A DNA stretch of 64,000 nt from Brachybacterium fresconis (lineage in GTDB: Bacteria > Actinomycetota > Actinomycetes > Actinomycetales > Dermabacteraceae): the NCBI RefSeq assembly GCF_017876515.1, contig NZ_JAGIOC010000001.1:2728001-2792000 (forward strand), read 5' to 3'. This document shows positions 8,888-17,261 of this stretch, piece by piece (the stretch's first letter is position 1; the number at the start of each line of letters is the position of its first letter). A program made the position numbers and the translations under genes. Below the pieces are notes generated by a model that was given only the letters and a program-made list of their open reading frames with translations, ran no database searches and had not been told where the DNA came from.

Positions 8888-9128
8888 ATGACCACCGCTT
8901 TCGCCCCTGTGCACTGACCACCCGCAGCGGTGCCACGCGCCTCGGGGGCGATGCCCGGGGCCTCGCCTTCTGGGAGGATGCCCCCTGACCTCGCCCGACG
9001 GGGTCGAGGTCACCGTCACCGGCAAGCCGGCGCGGCACGGACCCGAGGGCAACGAGACGACCTCCGGCGATGTCGTCGGTTTCCTGCTGACCCTCCTCTC
9101 GGAGGCCCCTGCTGACCTGGCCTGGTGA
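8888..9128 (+). pseudogene. Remnant of an MBL-fold metallo-hydrolase gene
   Basis: Three collinear scraps match the MBL-fold hydrolase family. First is an ATG behind CCGGAGGACC (8888) that opens nine codons and then hits a stop. Next is TTRSGATRLGGDARGLAFWE, ending in a stop at 8986-8988. After a frame change comes GVEVTVTGKPARHGPEG followed by GDVVGFLLT, ending at 9128. In intact relatives these lie in this order but are separated by the metal-binding HXHXDH region, which is absent here, and about 80 C-terminal residues are missing too. So at least one internal deletion, one frameshift and a C-terminal truncation are needed. Assignment is by recall of family sequence. Confidence 0.6.
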
Positions 9129-9161
9129 CCGACTGCCCGGCGCCCGCCGGCCGGAAGGGGA

Positions 9162-10115
9162 TCACGTGCCCGTGCGATCCCCGAACTGCCGTCGGTACCC
9201 CGACGGGGTGGTTCCGTAGGCAGCGGCGAAGTTCTGCCGCAGGGTGACGGCGGAGCCCATGCCGCATGCCTCGGCGATCCGCTCGATCGGCAGACTCGTC
9301 GTCTCCAGCAGGCGCCGCGCCTCGTCCAGCCGCCGCGCCCGCACCCAGGCCGCCGGCGTGGACCCGGTGACGGCGCGGAACTCGCGCAGGAAGGTGCGGG
9401 TGCTGAGGTGCACCACGGAGGCCAGGCTGGTCACCGTGAGCTCCTCCTCGAGGTGCTCGGCGGCCCACTGCAGGGTCCGTGAGATCGCGTCGTCCCCCGC
9501 CTCTCGCGGCAACGGCCGCTCGACGTACTGGGCCTGCCCGCCCTCGCGGTGCGGGGCGATCACCAGACTGCGGGCGATCTGGTTGGCAGCAGCCGCGCCG
9601 AGCCGAGTGCGCACCAGGTGAAGGCAGGCATCCAGCCCGGAGGCGGTCCCGGCCGAGGTGAGGACGTCGCCGTGGTCGATGTACAGCACGGAGTCGTCGA
9701 CCGTCAGCTCCGGGTGCCGCGCACGGAGCAGGTCGAAGGCCTGCCAGTGCGTGACCGCGGGGCGACCCTCGAGCAGACCTGACTCGACCACCGGCAGAGC
9801 TCCGAGGCACAATCCGACGACCGTGGCTCCGCGCGCATGCGCCTCGACCAGCACGCGCTCGGCGCGAGCACCGAAGTCGCGCCCGTCGTCGAACCACGAG
9901 GGGACCACCACGACGTCAGCCTGCGCAGCGGGGGTCAGCCCCAGCACTCCCTCGATCCGATACCCCTCGGCCGTGCTCACCGATCCCTTCCGGTCGCTGA
10001 ACAGGAAGGTCTCCCACGAGGCCAGCCCCTGCCGGGTCACCTCGTCGAACACCATCTGCGGCACCGCGAGATGGAACATCGTGATGCCGTCGAAGGCATA
10101 GATCCCGATCCGCAC
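9162..10115 (-). CDS. GlxA-type AraC family regulator with DJ-1/PfpI domain
   Basis: A 317-residue regulator. Residues 1 to about 165 form a class-I glutamine-amidotransferase-like (DJ-1/PfpI) domain with the nucleophile-elbow cysteine retained (GLCLGAL, C103). Residues from about 215 on contain the paired AraC helix-turn-helix motifs (LASVVHLSTRTFLREF, then IAEACGMGSAVTLRQNF). The start is a GTG at 10115 behind GAGGAGAC. It is divergent from the isochorismatase-like hydrolase, which it probably controls. The effector is not predictable. Confidence 0.9.
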   Translation of the reverse strand: MRIGIYAFDGITMFHLAVPQMVFDEVTRQGLASWETFLFSDRKGSVSTAEGYRIEGVLGLTPAAQADVVVVPSWFDDGRDFGARAERVLVEAHARGATVVGLCLGALPVVESGLLEGRPAVTHWQAFDLLRARHPELTVDDSVLYIDHGDVLTSAGTASGLDACLHLVRTRLGAAAANQIARSLVIAPHREGGQAQYVERPLPREAGDDAISRTLQWAAEHLEEELTVTSLASVVHLSTRTFLREFRAVTGSTPAAWVRARRLDEARRLLETTSLPIERIAEACGMGSAVTLRQNFAAAYGTTPSGYRRQFGDRTGT

Positions 10116-10243
10116 GAAGTCTCCTCACCCATGGCGAGATTCCATCGTATCGAGTCATTCGCGCCACTGGTGGGCGTGCGCGAGCCTGAGCACTATGGGG
10201 ACATGCCGACAGCCGTCGGCTCCCGTGTCCGTGAAGGAGCACC

Positions 10244-10882
10244 ATGACTGCACCCCGCCGCGCCCTGATCCTCATCGACGTCCAGTTGACCTACTTCGAC
10301 GGCCCGCTGGAGATCCAGTATCCGACCCACTCGGACTCCCTGCCGGAGATCCTGCGCGCGATCGACGCCGCGAACGCCGCCGGCATTCCCGTCGTCGCGG
10401 TACAGCACACGATGGGCGAGGGCGCGCCCGTCTTCGACGCCACCACGGCGGCTTTCGCCCTGCATCCGGAGATCGAGGCCCACCGGAAGGGCGCCTGGAA
10501 GTCGGTGGTCAAGGAGTACAGCTCGGTCTACGCCCATACCGACGTCGCCACGTGGCTGCGCGAGCAGGACGTGGACACCGTGACCCTGGTGGGCCACATG
10601 ACCAATAACTGCATTCTCGCCTCCGCCGTCGAGGGCGAGGGACTCGGATTCACCACCGAGGTGCTGCGCGACGCCACCGGCGCGATCCACCTCGCCAACG
10701 AGGCAGGCTCGGTCACTGCGGAGACGGTGCACACCACTCTGATGACCCTGTTGAACTCGAACTTCGCCGCGGTCGGGAGCACTGCCGCCTGGCTCGAGGC
10801 GCTCTCCTCCGGCGAGGCCCTGTCCGGCAGTGATCTAGTGAGCTCGGCCATCCAGGGCGCGCAGGAGGCTCAGACTGCCTGA
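10244..10882 (+). CDS. Isochorismatase-family cysteine hydrolase
   Basis: A 212-residue hydrolase with the complete Asp-Lys-Cys triad of the family: D12 in LILIDVQ, K90 in SVVKEYSS, and C123 in GHMTNNCIL, preceded by the usual cis-peptide region. A GTGAAGGAGC site precedes the ATG. Members hydrolyse amides or isochorismate; without siderophore or menaquinone neighbours an amidase role (nicotinamidase-like) is more likely than isochorismatase. The divergent GlxA regulator supports substrate-induced control. Its 3' end overlaps the convergent Nudix gene by 13 bases. Confidence 0.85.
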   Translation: MTAPRRALILIDVQLTYFDGPLEIQYPTHSDSLPEILRAIDAANAAGIPVVAVQHTMGEGAPVFDATTAAFALHPEIEAHRKGAWKSVVKEYSSVYAHTDVATWLREQDVDTVTLVGHMTNNCILASAVEGEGLGFTTEVLRDATGAIHLANEAGSVTAETVHTTLMTLLNSNFAAVGSTAAWLEALSSGEALSGSDLVSSAIQGAQEAQTA

Positions 10883-11262
10883 TGGCGCACGGCCTTCCGA
10901 GCCGGCGGCGGGACGAGGTGGGCAAGCGCGGGATCATCCAGCGGAACCCACGCCGGCTCGTAGGTGTTCGTGGGGCTGCTCTGCCGTGCTTCCGGCCCAC
11001 CCAGGACGGGCCGCTCGAACGCGGTGCGCACCGTGAAGTACAGGGCGGGCGCCTCGGAATCGACGGGCACGGGGAGCAGCGGTCCGACCGTCCCGGCCAG
11101 ACCGGTCTCCTCGGCGAGCTCACGCAGGCAGGCATCCTGCGGCGTCTCACCGGGCTCGATCCCACCGCCGGGCAGGACGCAGTACTCGCGTCCTGCCCGG
11201 CGGCGCCTGATCACCAGAAGATGATCCCGTTCGATCACGACGGCCACGGCGCGGATCCTCAT
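10870..11262 (-). CDS. Nudix hydrolase
   Basis: A 130-residue Nudix protein. The box is present at residues 32-54 (GGGIEPGETPQDACLREL, then AEETG), including the REL-EE metal-binding core. The start at 11262 lies four bases after the stop of the MFS gene, so the two form an operon. It presumably hydrolyses a nucleoside diphosphate derivative; the substrate cannot be read from sequence. The 3' end overlaps that of the convergent hydrolase gene. Confidence 0.85.
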   Translation of the reverse strand: MRIRAVAVVIERDHLLVIRRRRAGREYCVLPGGGIEPGETPQDACLRELAEETGLAGTVGPLLPVPVDSEAPALYFTVRTAFERPVLGGPEARQSSPTNTYEPAWVPLDDPALAHLVPPPARKAVRHQAV

Positions 11263-11266
11263 GGGC

Positions 11267-12478
11267 TCACCGAGCCGTCTCGAACTCGTCGGCGCGCTCG
11301 TCGCGTGCTCCCTGCCGCGGCGCGGTAGCGGGCGCGATGACCGCCGCCAGCAGCACCACCGCCAGTGGCACCACGAGAGCACCGCGCAGTCCGATCTCCT
11401 CGCCGAGGAAGCCCAGGGTGGGTGGGCCGACGAGGAAGGCGAGATAGCCGATGGTCGAGGCCAGCGCGACGCGGGCGGCGGGATTCGCTCCCGAGTCGCC
11501 GGCGGCGGACAGCGCCAGCGGGAAGCCGAGCGAGGCGCCGAGTCCCCACAGCACCACGGCGGCCACGGCCGTCGGCTGACTGTCGACGAAGGCGATCAGC
11601 GCCAGCCCGGTGGCGGCGAACAGGGCGCTGACCATGAGCACGCGGGAGCGGCCCACGCGGGCGACGATCGGCCCGCCGGCGAAGCGACCGGCGGTCATGG
11701 AGGCGGCGAAGAGCGCGAACACCGTCGATCCCATGGTCGCGCCGAAGCCGTGGCCGTCGACCATGACCAGCGGCAGCCAGTCGTTGGCGGTGCCCTCGGC
11801 CAGCGCCATCGCGAGCACGATGCAGCCGATCAGAACCAGGCGGGTGTCCTTCCAGATCGCCGGGCGCGGGGTCGCGGCCTGCTCGGCGCGCTCGGCGGGC
11901 GAGATCAGGCCTGTCCCGGCGGGCACGGAGCGCATCGCCCAGAGCAGCAGCGCCGCGCCGACCGCGCCGGTCAGCGTCAGGTGGGCGAGGACGGGGAAGC
12001 TCACGGCGTTGGCGAGGATTCCCAGGCCGGCGCCGATCACGGTGCCGAGGCTGAAGCAGCCATGCAGGGCGGGGAGGAACGGGCGGCCGCCGGCTTTCTC
12101 GACGTCGGCCCCCTCGACGTTCATGGCGACCTCGCCCCCGCCCATGCCGGCGCCGAACAGGGCGAGGCCGACGGCGGTCAGCATCGGCAGGCCGGCGGCG
12201 GCTCCGAGCGCGATCGTCGGCATGGCGACCACGATCAGGCCGGAGCCGACCGCGACGACGGGTCGGGTGCCGAAGCGCATCACGAGCGGCCCGGACGAGA
12301 GGATCCCGATCATCGAGCCGACGGAGAGCCCGAACAGGACCAGCCCCATCTGCGCCGTGGAGGCCTCGAGCAGGTCCCGCACCACCGGGGTGCGGGTGAC
12401 CCAGGCGGACATGCTGAGGCCGGGCAGCAGGAACAGGGCGTACAGCGCCCAGCGGCGCGCGCGCAGGGAGATGGGCAC
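11267..12478 (-). CDS. MFS transporter
   Basis: A 403-residue major facilitator with about twelve hydrophobic segments. An early loop-2/3 type motif is seen as GPLVMRFGTRPVVAVG near residues 64-79. A GRSRVL loop follows the seventh helix (MTAGRFAGGPIVARVGRSRV). The fold resembles the YbjJ/fucose-permease-like branch of small-molecule transporters. Translation starts at a GTG at 12478 behind CGAGGAGCC. It is followed by a Nudix gene four bases downstream. Substrate and direction of transport are unknown. Confidence 0.8.
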   Translation of the reverse strand: MPISLRARRWALYALFLLPGLSMSAWVTRTPVVRDLLEASTAQMGLVLFGLSVGSMIGILSSGPLVMRFGTRPVVAVGSGLIVVAMPTIALGAAAGLPMLTAVGLALFGAGMGGGEVAMNVEGADVEKAGGRPFLPALHGCFSLGTVIGAGLGILANAVSFPVLAHLTLTGAVGAALLLWAMRSVPAGTGLISPAERAEQAATPRPAIWKDTRLVLIGCIVLAMALAEGTANDWLPLVMVDGHGFGATMGSTVFALFAASMTAGRFAGGPIVARVGRSRVLMVSALFAATGLALIAFVDSQPTAVAAVVLWGLGASLGFPLALSAAGDSGANPAARVALASTIGYLAFLVGPPTLGFLGEEIGLRGALVVPLAVVLLAAVIAPATAPRQGARDERADEFETAR

Positions 12479-12650
12479 GAAGGCTCCTCGGGGACAGCGG
12501 GAGGGGCCGCAGCCGCCGGCGTTGCAGGCGGCGCAGCGGCGCGAAGACTGCGGCGCACCAGAGGTGCACCGTGCACGCTCACGGTACGGGAAGACAGTAT
12601 CGACGTCGCCGCAGTCCGCGTCGGCGAATCAGTGGGCGTACGTTGCGAAC

Positions 12651-13796
12651 ATGCACTCCGTACCCCTCACCCTCGATCTCGTACGCGGCCTCGCCGAGCT
12701 CGAACCGACGCCTCGCGGACTGCGCACCCACCGTCTACCCGCCTGGGCCCGTGCGCAGTTCCCGGATCCGCAGCTGCTGGCCATGGAGCACCAGCCCTCC
12801 GGTGCCCGACTCGCCCTGCGCACGCGCTCCCAGCAGCTCGAGCTCGAGCTGCACTCGACGCGGGTGGCCTTCCGCGGAGCGGAACGGCCTCGCGGCCGGG
12901 TCGACATGGTGATCGACGGAGAGCTCGTGCTCAGCGACCCGCTCACCGGCGGGGACGCTCTCGACGTCGACCTGGCCACGGGCGAATCCGCCCTGCAGCC
13001 GGGGCCGACGCACCGCGCCGTCGTGTCCGACCTGGGGCCCGAGGAGAAGGAGATCGAGCTCTGGCTCCCCCACAACGAGGGGATCGAGCTGGTCGCGCTC
13101 CGGGCGGACGGGCCCGTCATGCCGCTCGAGCCGGACGGGCAGCCGGGCTGGGTCCACTACGGCAGCTCCATCAGCCAAGGCTCCAACGCCGCCGCGCCCA
13201 CGCAGATCTGGCCCGTCATCGCCGCCCGCGCGGCCGGGATGAAGCTGCGGAACCTGGGCCTGGGCGGCAGCGCGTTGGTGGATCCGTTCGTGGCCCGGAC
13301 GATCCGCGACGCCCCGGCCGACGTCATCTCGCTGGAGCTCGGCATCAACATCGTCAACCTCGACGGTTTCCGTCGACGCACCCTCGTGCCCGCCGTCCAC
13401 GGATTCCTCGACACCATCCGCGAGGGTCATCCCCACACGCCGATCCACCTCGTCACCCCGCTGTTCTGCGGCATCCACGAGCACACCCCCGGGCCCGGCA
13501 CCGTCGACCCCGCCTCGATCGGCACGGACCAGGTGCGCTTCGCCGCCTCCGGCACCGAGGGCGACACGGAGTTGGGCCGGCTCACTCTGACGGTGATCCG
13601 CGAGGCGCTCGACGAGGTCGTCGGCCGACGGAACGATGAGAGTCTGCACCTCGTCGACGGTCTCGCGCTGTACGGCGAGGCCGACGCGGTCGAGCATCCG
13701 CTGCCGGACGCCCTTCATCCGGACACGGCGACCCATCGGCTGATCGGCGAGCGCTTCGCCGCGCAGGTGCTCGGCGCGGGGGCGCGAGCCGAGTGA
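12651..13796 (+). CDS. SGNH/GDSL-type esterase
   Basis: A 381-residue protein. The N-terminal 160 residues form a beta-rich domain like the one preceding the hydrolase in SsfX3-type GDSL proteins. The catalytic part begins with GSSISQG (nucleophile serine near residue 172). It continues with the oxyanion glycine block (GLGGSALVDPF) and an ELGINI block where many relatives have GxND, and ends with DALHPD near residue 353 supplying Asp and His. The start at 12651 lacks an obvious ribosome binding site. It is likely an intracellular carbohydrate or ester deacetylase; no signal peptide is visible. Confidence 0.8.
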   Translation: MHSVPLTLDLVRGLAELEPTPRGLRTHRLPAWARAQFPDPQLLAMEHQPSGARLALRTRSQQLELELHSTRVAFRGAERPRGRVDMVIDGELVLSDPLTGGDALDVDLATGESALQPGPTHRAVVSDLGPEEKEIELWLPHNEGIELVALRADGPVMPLEPDGQPGWVHYGSSISQGSNAAAPTQIWPVIAARAAGMKLRNLGLGGSALVDPFVARTIRDAPADVISLELGINIVNLDGFRRRTLVPAVHGFLDTIREGHPHTPIHLVTPLFCGIHEHTPGPGTVDPASIGTDQVRFAASGTEGDTELGRLTLTVIREALDEVVGRRNDESLHLVDGLALYGEADAVEHPLPDALHPDTATHRLIGERFAAQVLGAGARAE

Positions 13797-13832
13797 TGGG
13801 ACGGGCCGCTCCGGGACGGTCGAGCACACCCT

Positions 13833-14039
13833 TCACTGCATGCGGCGTGATTTCCAGGCATGAGCCTTCAGGACAACCGCGGCTTCGATGTCCGGAATCC
13901 TCGTGCTGTACTCGATGCTGCGCCCGTCGCGGAGCTCGGCCGTCACGTCGAGAAGCAGCGGCTCGCCCAGCTCGTCCGCGTTGCTCATCGAGGCCACGCG
14001 CAGCGCGCGCGACGGCGAAATGGTCGACTCGCTCATCAT
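13833..14039 (-). pseudogene. Truncated AbiEii-like nucleotidyltransferase toxin remnant
   Basis: A 68-codon open frame starting inside the stop of the upstream antitoxin gene (ATGA overlap, 14036-14039), as expected for the toxin of an AbiE-type pair. The segment LLLDVTAELRDGR and then IPDIEAAVVLKAHAWKSRR resembles the region just before the usual KDLxD motif of AbiEii-like nucleotidyltransferases. The frame stops right there, and the N-terminal nucleotidyltransferase core (GSxD) is absent. It thus looks like a fusion of the original start to an internal piece with both catalytic and terminal regions lost. Identification by recall, hence moderate. Confidence 0.5.
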
Positions 14040-15025
14040 CCGTCCCCCGTGAGAAGCCGCGAGACCTGTTGCGCTGCCTCGCCGCTGTCCTGGTCTCCGC
14101 TCATCAGCAGATCCCAGTGGACGATCGCAGCGTCCGCGATCGGGAAGCCGTCGGACCCTTCCGCCTCCTCGACGTGTGGGGCGAGACGCCAGAGTGTCGG
14201 ATCGCGAGGCACGCAGGTGATGAGGGTCGCCTCCCCCAGCGGCGCAGGGACGAAGCCGTCGTCGGAGAGGTCGATGGGCCCGGCGACGTATACCCGCCCT
14301 CGCATCGGGAGCTTCCAGGGAGCGAGCCTGTCGGCGCCGACGTCGCCACTCACCAAAGCGGGCACCTCGAGCAGCGCCGCGATGTTCACGACCTGGTCGA
14401 CCTGCTCCGTCACGGGGTCCAGGCCGTACCAGCCGAACTCCTGCCCGCCTGGGCCGGGGTACTCGCTGCGCCAGTGCTCGAGCAGGCGAGCTCGATCTGG
14501 GGCGAGCAGCCCCTTGCCCTCGTCGGTCACGAGTCCCTGCAGCGCCTGGGCGGCGCGGGAGACCGACTGCTGGGTGGTCCCGAGAGCCTCTGCGATCACC
14601 GGTTGTCGGTTCGGACTCGGCGTGAGCAGCAGGTAGCGCTGCAGCGCCCAACGGACCCACGCAGGCCGGCCCGTCTGCTCCCGTGGCCGCCTTCGCAGTG
14701 ATGGAGCAGACGCCGCCTCGTAGGTACGGCCAGCGTGGATGAGCCGGGTCGGCTCGGCAGTGAGGATGTCGAATTCGCCGGCCTCGGCGCGCTCGACCAC
14801 GCCAGGGGTCGCGGATCGTCCGACGTGCAGCACGCGGCGATCCGCGCTCGTCTGGGGGGAGGCGTCGATCCGGATCTGGCGAGCATTGAGGCTCTCGGTC
14901 GGCACCGAAGGCGTGACTTCGAAGGACGTGCGATCCGGTGTGCGCAAGAGCCAGCTCGATCGCGAGGAACCCTCCGTGACCAGCACGTCGAGTTCGTGCA
15001 GCAGATTCGCTACATCAACTGACAT
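14036..15025 (-). CDS. AbiEi-like antitoxin / helix-turn-helix protein
   Basis: A 329-residue protein. A winged-helix region sits at about residues 125-162, with a clear helix-turn-helix (RQPVIAEALGTTQQSVSRA). The long C-terminal domain contains FGWYGLDPVTEQ and VYVAGPIDLS segments. The architecture resembles large actinobacterial type IV antitoxins (AbiEi-like), which repress their own promoter. The start at 15025 follows GGAGGATCG. A perfect inverted repeat lies just upstream. The downstream partner is a truncated toxin remnant, so this may be a surviving antitoxin with no active toxin. Confidence 0.6.
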   Translation of the reverse strand: MSVDVANLLHELDVLVTEGSSRSSWLLRTPDRTSFEVTPSVPTESLNARQIRIDASPQTSADRRVLHVGRSATPGVVERAEAGEFDILTAEPTRLIHAGRTYEAASAPSLRRRPREQTGRPAWVRWALQRYLLLTPSPNRQPVIAEALGTTQQSVSRAAQALQGLVTDEGKGLLAPDRARLLEHWRSEYPGPGGQEFGWYGLDPVTEQVDQVVNIAALLEVPALVSGDVGADRLAPWKLPMRGRVYVAGPIDLSDDGFVPAPLGEATLITCVPRDPTLWRLAPHVEEAEGSDGFPIADAAIVHWDLLMSGDQDSGEAAQQVSRLLTGDG

Positions 15026-15043
15026 CGATCCTCCAACAACTTC

Positions 15044-15062
15044 AGTCACGCCGGACGTGACT
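15044..15062. promoter_or_regulatory. Inverted repeat upstream of the antitoxin gene
   Basis: Perfect 7-bp inverted repeat AGTCACG-CCGGA-CGTGACT, 18 bases upstream of the ATG at 15025. AbiEi-type antitoxins repress by binding inverted repeats at this position, so it is a candidate autoregulatory operator. Confidence 0.5.
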
Positions 15063-15197
15063 GTGCGTGTTGGACAATTCCATCGTGGATCTGTAAGGGG
15101 CGCTACCTCAGGTGCCACCGTCGCGAGTCAGCAGGCCGACGAGCCCGAGACCGACCCAGCTGCACGTTCCCGCTGAGCGACCACTGCCCGCCTCGCG

Positions 15198-15914
15198 TCA
15201 TCCTCCGTGCACCGCGCGGTGGTCGAGCTCCCGCCATCCCACAGGCAAGGGGACCGGCCCGAGATCGTCGGAAGGCAGGCACTGCTCCCAGTCGGCGTCG
15301 AACGGCCACGCCCCCTCCACGAAGGCCTGCCGCAGGCGCCGCCCCTGCTCGCGGATGCGTTCCACCTCGGCCGCGGTGGTCGCACCGATCCGCAGGAGGT
15401 GCTCGAGCTCGTCGTCGTCCTTGAACTCGACGCTCCAGGACTCCGTCCCGGGCGTCCCGACGCCCACGACGTCGAGCACCCAGTCCTGGGTGTCGAACCC
15501 GATCGGGGACCGCTGCCAGGGGCACTCGAGATTGCCGTACCAGTCCCCGGTCCAGGAGCGACCGTCGTGCCATCGCCAGATCGACCAGTTCTCGCCGCGG
15601 GCGTGGACACGGATCACCGTGGCGCCACGCCAGGTCGTCTCCTCGTGCGTGCCGTCCCAGTCCAGCGGCGCCACCAGCCGATCACGGGGCCCCTCGGCAC
15701 GACCCGCGCGGCGAGCCATCCCCGACCCCACCGGGGTGGCGACCACGGAGAACTCCTCGGAATCGGCGATCACGATTCCCGCGACCGCGAAGCTGGGCGC
15801 GGGGCTCGCCGAGGGCCGATTCCTGATGCTGCGCAGCGCGACCCGCGTGCCCGGAGCGAAGGGGGCGAGCTGCGGGACGGGCTCCGGGACGGGGACATGC
15901 GCGGAGAAGGTCAC
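15198..15914 (-). CDS. DUF402 domain-containing protein (FomD-like fold)
   Basis: A 238-residue protein. The DUF402 core is recognisable from about residue 105: WSIWRWHDGRSWTGDWYGNLE, then GFDTQDWVLDVV, then KDDDELE with its metal-ligating acidic cluster, and an arginine-rich helix (REQGRRLRQAF). Founding members include FomD, a nucleotidyl phosphonate hydrolase, and Ntdp-type nucleoside diphosphatases; a metal-dependent phosphatase activity is plausible. The start is a GTG at 15914. It sits inside a stretch with several decayed genes but appears intact itself. Confidence 0.75.
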   Translation of the reverse strand: MTFSAHVPVPEPVPQLAPFAPGTRVALRSIRNRPSASPAPSFAVAGIVIADSEEFSVVATPVGSGMARRAGRAEGPRDRLVAPLDWDGTHEETTWRGATVIRVHARGENWSIWRWHDGRSWTGDWYGNLECPWQRSPIGFDTQDWVLDVVGVGTPGTESWSVEFKDDDELEHLLRIGATTAAEVERIREQGRRLRQAFVEGAWPFDADWEQCLPSDDLGPVPLPVGWRELDHRAVHGG

Positions 15915-16577
15915 GCCCGAACCCTACGCACCAGCTGGCAGCCCCGTGTCGCGGAGACCCGCATCGTGGCACGGGAGATCGGCGCGGTGGGCCGACGTCA
16001 GCGGAAGGTCTTCTTGAAGTGGGTCGCTGAGTCCTCGTACCCCATCGACCGATAGCCTCGATATTTCATCGGTCTGATCAGCGGGGGCGGTCGGCGTCGT
16101 TGCCGATGTTCAGCTGCCGATTCTGTCGTTCGAGTATGACGGTTCGTCGCAGTGCCCGTTGCGAGAGATCGTGTTCCACTCTCGAGAAGAGGTTCTGCTG
16201 GTCGTAGGGACGGGTGGAGCACCTGGTCAGGTCTGTGCGACGGCGGTGCGCAGCCAGTTCGTGCCGGTCAGGACGGTGCAGGCTTCGGGAGCGTGCTGTC
16301 CAGTCAGTTCTGCGACCCATGCCCCGTCGCGGATCCCATCGGTGCCGGTGTCGTGGACGGGAGCCCATGCCTTCGCCTCATCGAGACGATTCAGCAGGTC
16401 AGGCGTGCTTGCGGGGAGGATGCTCCGACCGAGCAGGCCGGACGTTGCCGGTGGAGCCAGCCTGTGACGTCCATGGTGCCGCCTGGGCCTGTGCCTGCAC
16501 CACGTACTTGACGTGGGACACGTCAGCGCACGAGATACCCTGTGGCAACTCGTTGTCCGCCACCGAAAGAGAACCCC
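15915..16577. other. Gene-poor stretch with decayed mobile DNA
   Basis: About 660 bases with no convincing intact gene. Its middle holds an IS1380-like transposase fragment on the minus strand. Other open frames here are short or arginine-rich. A 6-bp inverted repeat, ACCGAT/ATCGGT, occurs at 16048-16073. Base composition begins to drop toward the right end, where an AT-richer patch starts. Confidence 0.5.
16227..16406 (-). pseudogene. IS1380-like transposase fragment
   Basis: A minus-strand frame contains LLNRLDEAKAWAPVHD and then IRDGAWVAELTG (about 16296-16406). These resemble the central region of actinobacterial IS1380-family transposases just before the RPHPGAQL block. That block and everything else is missing; the frame drifts into unrelated sequence ending at 16227. 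No terminal inverted repeats or target duplications were found. The match is from memory of a short motif, so confidence is low. Confidence 0.35.
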
Positions 16578-16751
16578 ATGCGGCACGCTTGGAAGATCGC
16601 TACGGTCTTCATCCTTATTGGGCTCTCCGCCCTTTGGCTTCGATCGTCGATGGTCATTCCAGATAGCCTGGCAGTGCCAGCCGCTCTAGTGGGCGCTGTA
16701 GGCTTTTCCAGTTTTATTTTAATCGGAGCTCTCACGCGGAAGCAGAGATGA
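16578..16751 (+). CDS. Small two-helix membrane protein in an AT-rich patch
   Basis: A 57-residue peptide: a basic start (MRHAWK), a first hydrophobic helix (about residues 6-20), a short polar turn, a second hydrophobic helix (about residues 30-50), and a basic end (TRKQR). The topology is sensible for an inner-membrane protein. The gene is markedly AT-richer than its neighbours (for example AGTTTTATTTTAATC near its end), which suggests recent acquisition. Only a weak AAAGAG site precedes the ATG. A 6-bp hairpin overlaps the stop (16741-16760). No family is recognised. Confidence 0.4.
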   Translation: MRHAWKIATVFILIGLSALWLRSSMVIPDSLAVPAALVGAVGFSSFILIGALTRKQR

Positions 16752-17261
16752 CATTCTGCTGCCGACGTCACATGACGTGAGTATTCAGAAAATAAGCGAC
16801 TCAGCGAGGGTCGCGAATGATTTGCTTCTGCTACACGGACCCCCGTTGTTTCGCCATCGCAATGACGACGTCCCGCGATGCTATTGTGTGATCATCGCAA
16901 GTGTTCGTCAATTATGTGCACCGAGATATGCCATTCAGTGCCCGAAGACCTCTACCATCTCGGTTCGAAAGTTCCGCGATGACGGCTGCGTGAGAAGATG
17001 CCGGCCCGGCACAGACTCCCATGGCGGAAACCTGGAAGTTGCCAGCGTGACTCAGCGGCGGCTGGTCATCGACGGGGAGAACGCGACTCTGCAGGCGGGA
17101 AGGGAGCTCCATGGGTGGGCGTCCCGGCGCGCCGACCGGGAGCTGAGCGACATGGAGCTGCGGGCCGCCCGCCGCTGACCCACCCCGGTCGACGTCGGAG
17201 CGCCGGGTCTCTCACGACCGTTCGATCCCGTGTGTCGGACCCGGCGGACACCGTCCGGGAC
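16752..17261. other. AT-richer intergenic patch
   Basis: About 510 bases with lower GC than the rest of the window up to about 16980, then normal composition. It holds an inverted repeat ACGTCA-CA-TGACGT at 16765-16778. One open frame from 16777 to 17178 has no family-like features, and its composition changes midway, so I do not call it. The right end leads into the damaged DUF1016 gene. Confidence 0.4.

Noticed and set aside
16777..17178. A 133-codon open frame next to the AT-rich patch
   Set aside because: Composition changes midway, there is no ribosome binding site, and no motif is recognisable.
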